Shown here piece by piece: positions 7,130-9,197 of a DNA stretch of 9,197 bases (positions within the stretch are counted from its first letter, which is position 1; the number at the start of each line of letters is the position of its first letter). The DNA comes from an uncultured Opitutaceae bacterium (GTDB lineage Bacteria; Verrucomicrobiota; Verrucomicrobiae; Opitutales; Opitutaceae), in NCBI GenBank assembly GCA_946482625.1, contig CAMLSH010000116.1, forward strand, positions 1 to 9,197, in the 5' to 3' direction. Made by a program: the position numbers and the translations under genes. The notes under the pieces were generated by a model. It was given only the letters and a program-made list of their open reading frames with translations. It did no database searches and was not told where the DNA came from.

Positions 7130-8299
7130 ATGTCCGCACCCGCCGCACCCTCTACTTTTAATAAAGACAATCCGTTCCCGGCCAAGCTCACCGAGAATCG
7201 CGTGCTCAACAAGCCCGGCTCGGCGAAGGAGACCCGGCATTTCGTGGTCAGTCTCGCCGGCAGCGATCTGAAATATAAAGCGGGCGACTCGCTGGGTGTT
7301 TTCCCCACGAACCGGCCGACGGAAGTGGCGGAGATCATCGAGCGTCTGGGCGCGACCGGTGAAGAACCGGTTTCGCCCGCGATGTTGAAACTCGCGACGC
7401 CGATAAAGCTACACGACGCACTGATGACCCGGCTCTCGCTCGCGAAGCCCACGCGCAAGATTCTCGAAACGCTCGCGGCGAAGGCGACGGACGCTGGCGA
7501 CAAGGCCCGTCTCGCCGAGTGGCTCGCGCCCGAGGCGAAGGAGCGCGTCGCCGTTTATCTGGAAGAGCGCGAATTCATCGATCTCCTCAACGAGTACCCG
7601 AGCGCGAAGCTCACGCCGCAGGAGTTCGTCGATCACCTGCGCAAGCTGATGCCGCGTCTTTACTCGATCGCCTCGTCGGCGCGCGCGTTTCCCACCGAGA
7701 TTCATCTCACGGTCGCGGTTGTCCGCTATCATATGACGGGTCGCGACCGCGTGGGCGTGTGCTCGACGTTCCTGGCCGACCGGGTGGCGCTCAACACGCC
7801 GCAGGTGCCGGTGTTCGTGTCGGATTCGCATTTCGGACCTCCGGCGGACGGCACGAAGGACGCCATCATGGTCGGGCCGGGCACGGGCATCGCGCCGTTC
7901 CGCGCGTTCGTGCAAGACCGTATCGCGTCGGGTGCTACGGGACGCAACTGGGTGTTTTTCGGCGACCAGAAGCATGCGACGGATTTTCTCTACGACGACG
8001 AATGGAACGATTACGTCGCCAAGGGCCAGGTACATAAGCTCGATCTGGCTTGGTCCCGCGATCAGTCCACGAAGGTTTATGTGCAGGACAAGATGCGCGA
8101 AAACGGGGCCGAGCTCTGGGCCTGGCTCAAGAACGGCGGCTACTTCTTCGTCTGCGGCGACGCCAAGCGCATGGCGAAGGACGTCGATGTCGCGCTCCAC
8201 GATGTGATCGTGCAGCACGGTGGCATGACCACCGAGCAGGCGGTCGAGTACGTGAAGCAGATGAAGAAGGACAAACGTTACCAGCGCGACGTGTACTGA
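7130..8299 (+). CDS. CysJ-like NADPH-dependent FAD reductase (sulfite reductase flavoprotein alpha type) lacking the flavodoxin domain
   Basis: The 389-residue protein matches only the FAD- and NADPH-binding half of CysJ, cytochrome P450 reductase and similar diflavin enzymes. It starts at the FAD-domain entry (NKDNPFPAKLTENRVL, 11-26). FAD contacts are RLYSIASS (176-183) and GVCSTFL (209-215); NADPH-site motifs are GPGTGIAPFRAF (249-260), FFGDQ (276-280), SRDQSTKVYVQ (309-319; Ser309, Arg310, Lys315 and Tyr317 fit 2'-phosphate recognition) and CGDAKRM (342-348). The C-terminal aromatic Tyr389 is where family members stack on FAD. With no FMN domain it must pass electrons directly to a partner or to a separate carrier; the partner is not in the window. 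I chose ATG at 7130; a GTG at 7109 would add seven residues and sits only one base after a GGAGG (7103-7107), too close for a normal ribosome site. Divergent from the RsuA/RluB-type gene. Confidence 0.88.
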   Translation: MSAPAAPSTFNKDNPFPAKLTENRVLNKPGSAKETRHFVVSLAGSDLKYKAGDSLGVFPTNRPTEVAEIIERLGATGEEPVSPAMLKLATPIKLHDALMTRLSLAKPTRKILETLAAKATDAGDKARLAEWLAPEAKERVAVYLEEREFIDLLNEYPSAKLTPQEFVDHLRKLMPRLYSIASSARAFPTEIHLTVAVVRYHMTGRDRVGVCSTFLADRVALNTPQVPVFVSDSHFGPPADGTKDAIMVGPGTGIAPFRAFVQDRIASGATGRNWVFFGDQKHATDFLYDDEWNDYVAKGQVHKLDLAWSRDQSTKVYVQDKMRENGAELWAWLKNGGYFFVCGDAKRMAKDVDVALHDVIVQHGGMTTEQAVEYVKQMKKDKRYQRDVY

Positions 8300-8315
8300 G
8301 CCGCTTCGCGGCTCA
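8297..8315 (+). terminator. Hairpin formed over the stop codon of the flavoprotein gene (possible 3' end structure)
   Basis: An uninterrupted 8-bp stem TGAGCCGC/GCGGCTCA with a TTC loop starts exactly at the TGA stop. No T-run follows, so it is not a canonical Rho-independent terminator. It may block 3' exonucleases or mark a processed end. Confidence 0.4.
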
Positions 8316-8323
8316 GAAATCTC

Positions 8324-8431
8324 AAAGTTCCAAAACCCAAACTCCAAATAAATCCCAGGGACAACACTTCGACCGCCGGGTTGGCTGACCGCTGACTGAT
8401 TTGGCTTTTGGAGTTTTGGCGTTTGGAATTT
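8324..8431. repeat. Long imperfect inverted repeat in the spacer before fabG
   Basis: The A/C-rich left arm (8324-8348) and T/G-rich right arm (8407-8431) are each 25 bases and pair imperfectly, sharing TTCCAAA and CCAAA / CTCCAAA blocks in complementary order with one-base offsets. About 58 bases lie between them. The right arm and its flank are made of repeated TTTGG units. The arms have a strong strand-composition bias unlike the coding DNA around them. The right arm ends 12 bases before the fabG ATG, so a folded RNA could influence fabG expression; alternatively it is a dispersed intergenic repeat or a bidirectional 3' end signal. No promoter could be identified in this 144-base spacer. 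Confidence 0.55.
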
Positions 8432-8443
8432 TTCCTTCCTGAT

Positions 8444-9184
8444 ATGACATTCAATAATCGTACCGCCATCGTCACCGGCGCCGGACGCGGCATCGGCAAA
8501 GCCATTGCTGAATTGCTCGCCAAGAACGGCGTCAACGTCATCTGCGTATCCAAGTCTCCAGACAGCTGCGGTGCGGTCGCTGCGGCGATCGTGGCTTCCG
8601 GCGGCAAAGCGAAGGCGGTGCCGGTCGATGTCGCCGATGGCGCGGCGATCAACAAGGCGTCGGAGGCGTTGCTGGCTGAGTACGGCAAGATCGATATCCT
8701 GGTGAACAACGCCGGCATCACGCGCGACGGACTTATCGCGCGCATGTCCGAGGATGATTGGAATGCCGTGATCCAGACGAATCTCACGAGTGCGTTTCAC
8801 TGGACCAAGGCGATTGGCTGGCCGATGTGCCGCGCGCGTTACGGTCGCATCGTGAACATCGCGTCGGTAGTCGGCATCATCGGCAACGCCGGTCAGGCCA
8901 ACTACGCGGCGGCGAAGGGCGGCATGATCGCGATGACCAAATCAATCGCCCGTGAGTTTGCTAAACGAAACGTAACCGCCAACGTGGTTGCTCCCGGATT
9001 TATCAAGACCGACATGACTGCCGTGCTCAGTGAGGACGTTCAAAAAGGCGCGGCGGCCACGATCCCAATGCAACGCTTCGGCGAGGCGGCGGATATCGCC
9101 AATGCCGTCGCTTTTCTTTGCAGCGACGAAACTAGCTACGTTACCGGCCAAGTTTTTGCCGTTGACGGCGGTATGTCGATGTGA
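8444..9184 (+). CDS. fabG: 3-oxoacyl-[acyl-carrier-protein] reductase (FabG, SDR family)
   Basis: FabG reduces 3-oxoacyl-ACP to 3-hydroxyacyl-ACP with NADPH in the cytosolic type II fatty acid elongation cycle. The 246 residues are the usual length. The Rossmann fold begins with TGAGRGIG (11-18); NNAG is at 88-91; the SDR catalytic tetrad is Asn113, Ser141, Tyr154 and Lys158 (YAAAK at 154-158). NAGQANYAAAKGGMI and APGFIKTDMT (183-192) are FabG-type rather than generic SDR signatures, and the C-terminal VTGQVFAVDGGMSM (233-246) is complete. The ATG at 8444 is chosen because the protein then begins with the normal short MTFNNRTAIVTG lead; an upstream TTG at 8408 would read through the inverted repeat. 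The upstream tract is TTTTTCCTTCCTGAT with no Shine-Dalgarno site. Other acyl substrates, such as acetoacetyl-CoA, cannot be excluded without neighbouring fab or pha genes. Confidence 0.92.
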   Translation: MTFNNRTAIVTGAGRGIGKAIAELLAKNGVNVICVSKSPDSCGAVAAAIVASGGKAKAVPVDVADGAAINKASEALLAEYGKIDILVNNAGITRDGLIARMSEDDWNAVIQTNLTSAFHWTKAIGWPMCRARYGRIVNIASVVGIIGNAGQANYAAAKGGMIAMTKSIAREFAKRNVTANVVAPGFIKTDMTAVLSEDVQKGAAATIPMQRFGEAADIANAVAFLCSDETSYVTGQVFAVDGGMSM

Positions 9185-9197
9185 CCCTTTTCAAACC

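Noticed and set aside
7409..8800. 463-codon open frame on the minus strand across the flavoprotein gene and into fabG
   Set aside because: It lies opposite two well-supported genes, has the Arg/His/Asp-rich composition of an antisense shadow in GC-rich DNA, and shows no domain motifs.

Overview
The window is a dense, GC-rich stretch of bacterial chromosome with nine protein genes, mostly conserved housekeeping functions, and no tRNA, rRNA, CRISPR array, prophage or insertion sequence that I could see. The likely source is a Verrucomicrobiota bacterium, perhaps Opitutales. This is an inference from the gene mix (an FMN-less CysJ-like flavoprotein, a small secreted SH3-like protein, a cold-shock/DUF1294 fusion) and from the absence of Shine-Dalgarno sites; no phylogenetic marker gene is present.

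Layout: the left edge cuts into the C-terminal half of an adenosine/adenine deaminase family gene (1-483, +). A 210-base gap follows, holding a short tandem heptamer array and a clear REP doublet (inverted pair, 552-629). An RluD-type 23S rRNA pseudouridine synthase (694-1722, +) then meets a leftward run of six genes tail to tail, with one base between the stop codons. Read in transcription order, the leftward run (7026 down to 1724) is: an RsuA/RluB-type pseudouridine synthase; a secreted SH3-like protein (11-base overlap); folD (96-base gap); a REC-HisKA-HATPase response regulator/histidine kinase (93-base gap); proC (4-base ATGA overlap); and a cold-shock-domain/DUF1294 membrane protein (17-base gap). 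On the right are two rightward genes: a CysJ-like NADPH:FAD reductase without a flavodoxin domain (7130-8299) and fabG (8444-9184). They are separated by a 144-base spacer with a stop-codon hairpin and a long imperfect inverted repeat.

The genes do not form one obvious pathway. Themes are rRNA modification (two pseudouridine synthases), one-carbon and proline metabolism (folD, proC), fatty-acid synthesis (fabG), electron transfer and signalling. The tight overlaps suggest translational coupling of kinase with proC and of the RsuA/RluB-type gene with the SH3-like gene. I found no convincing new defence or mobile system. The most interesting signals are non-genic: the REP doublet, the inverted repeat before fabG, and the consistent replacement of Shine-Dalgarno sequences by pyrimidine-rich tracts at the start codons.
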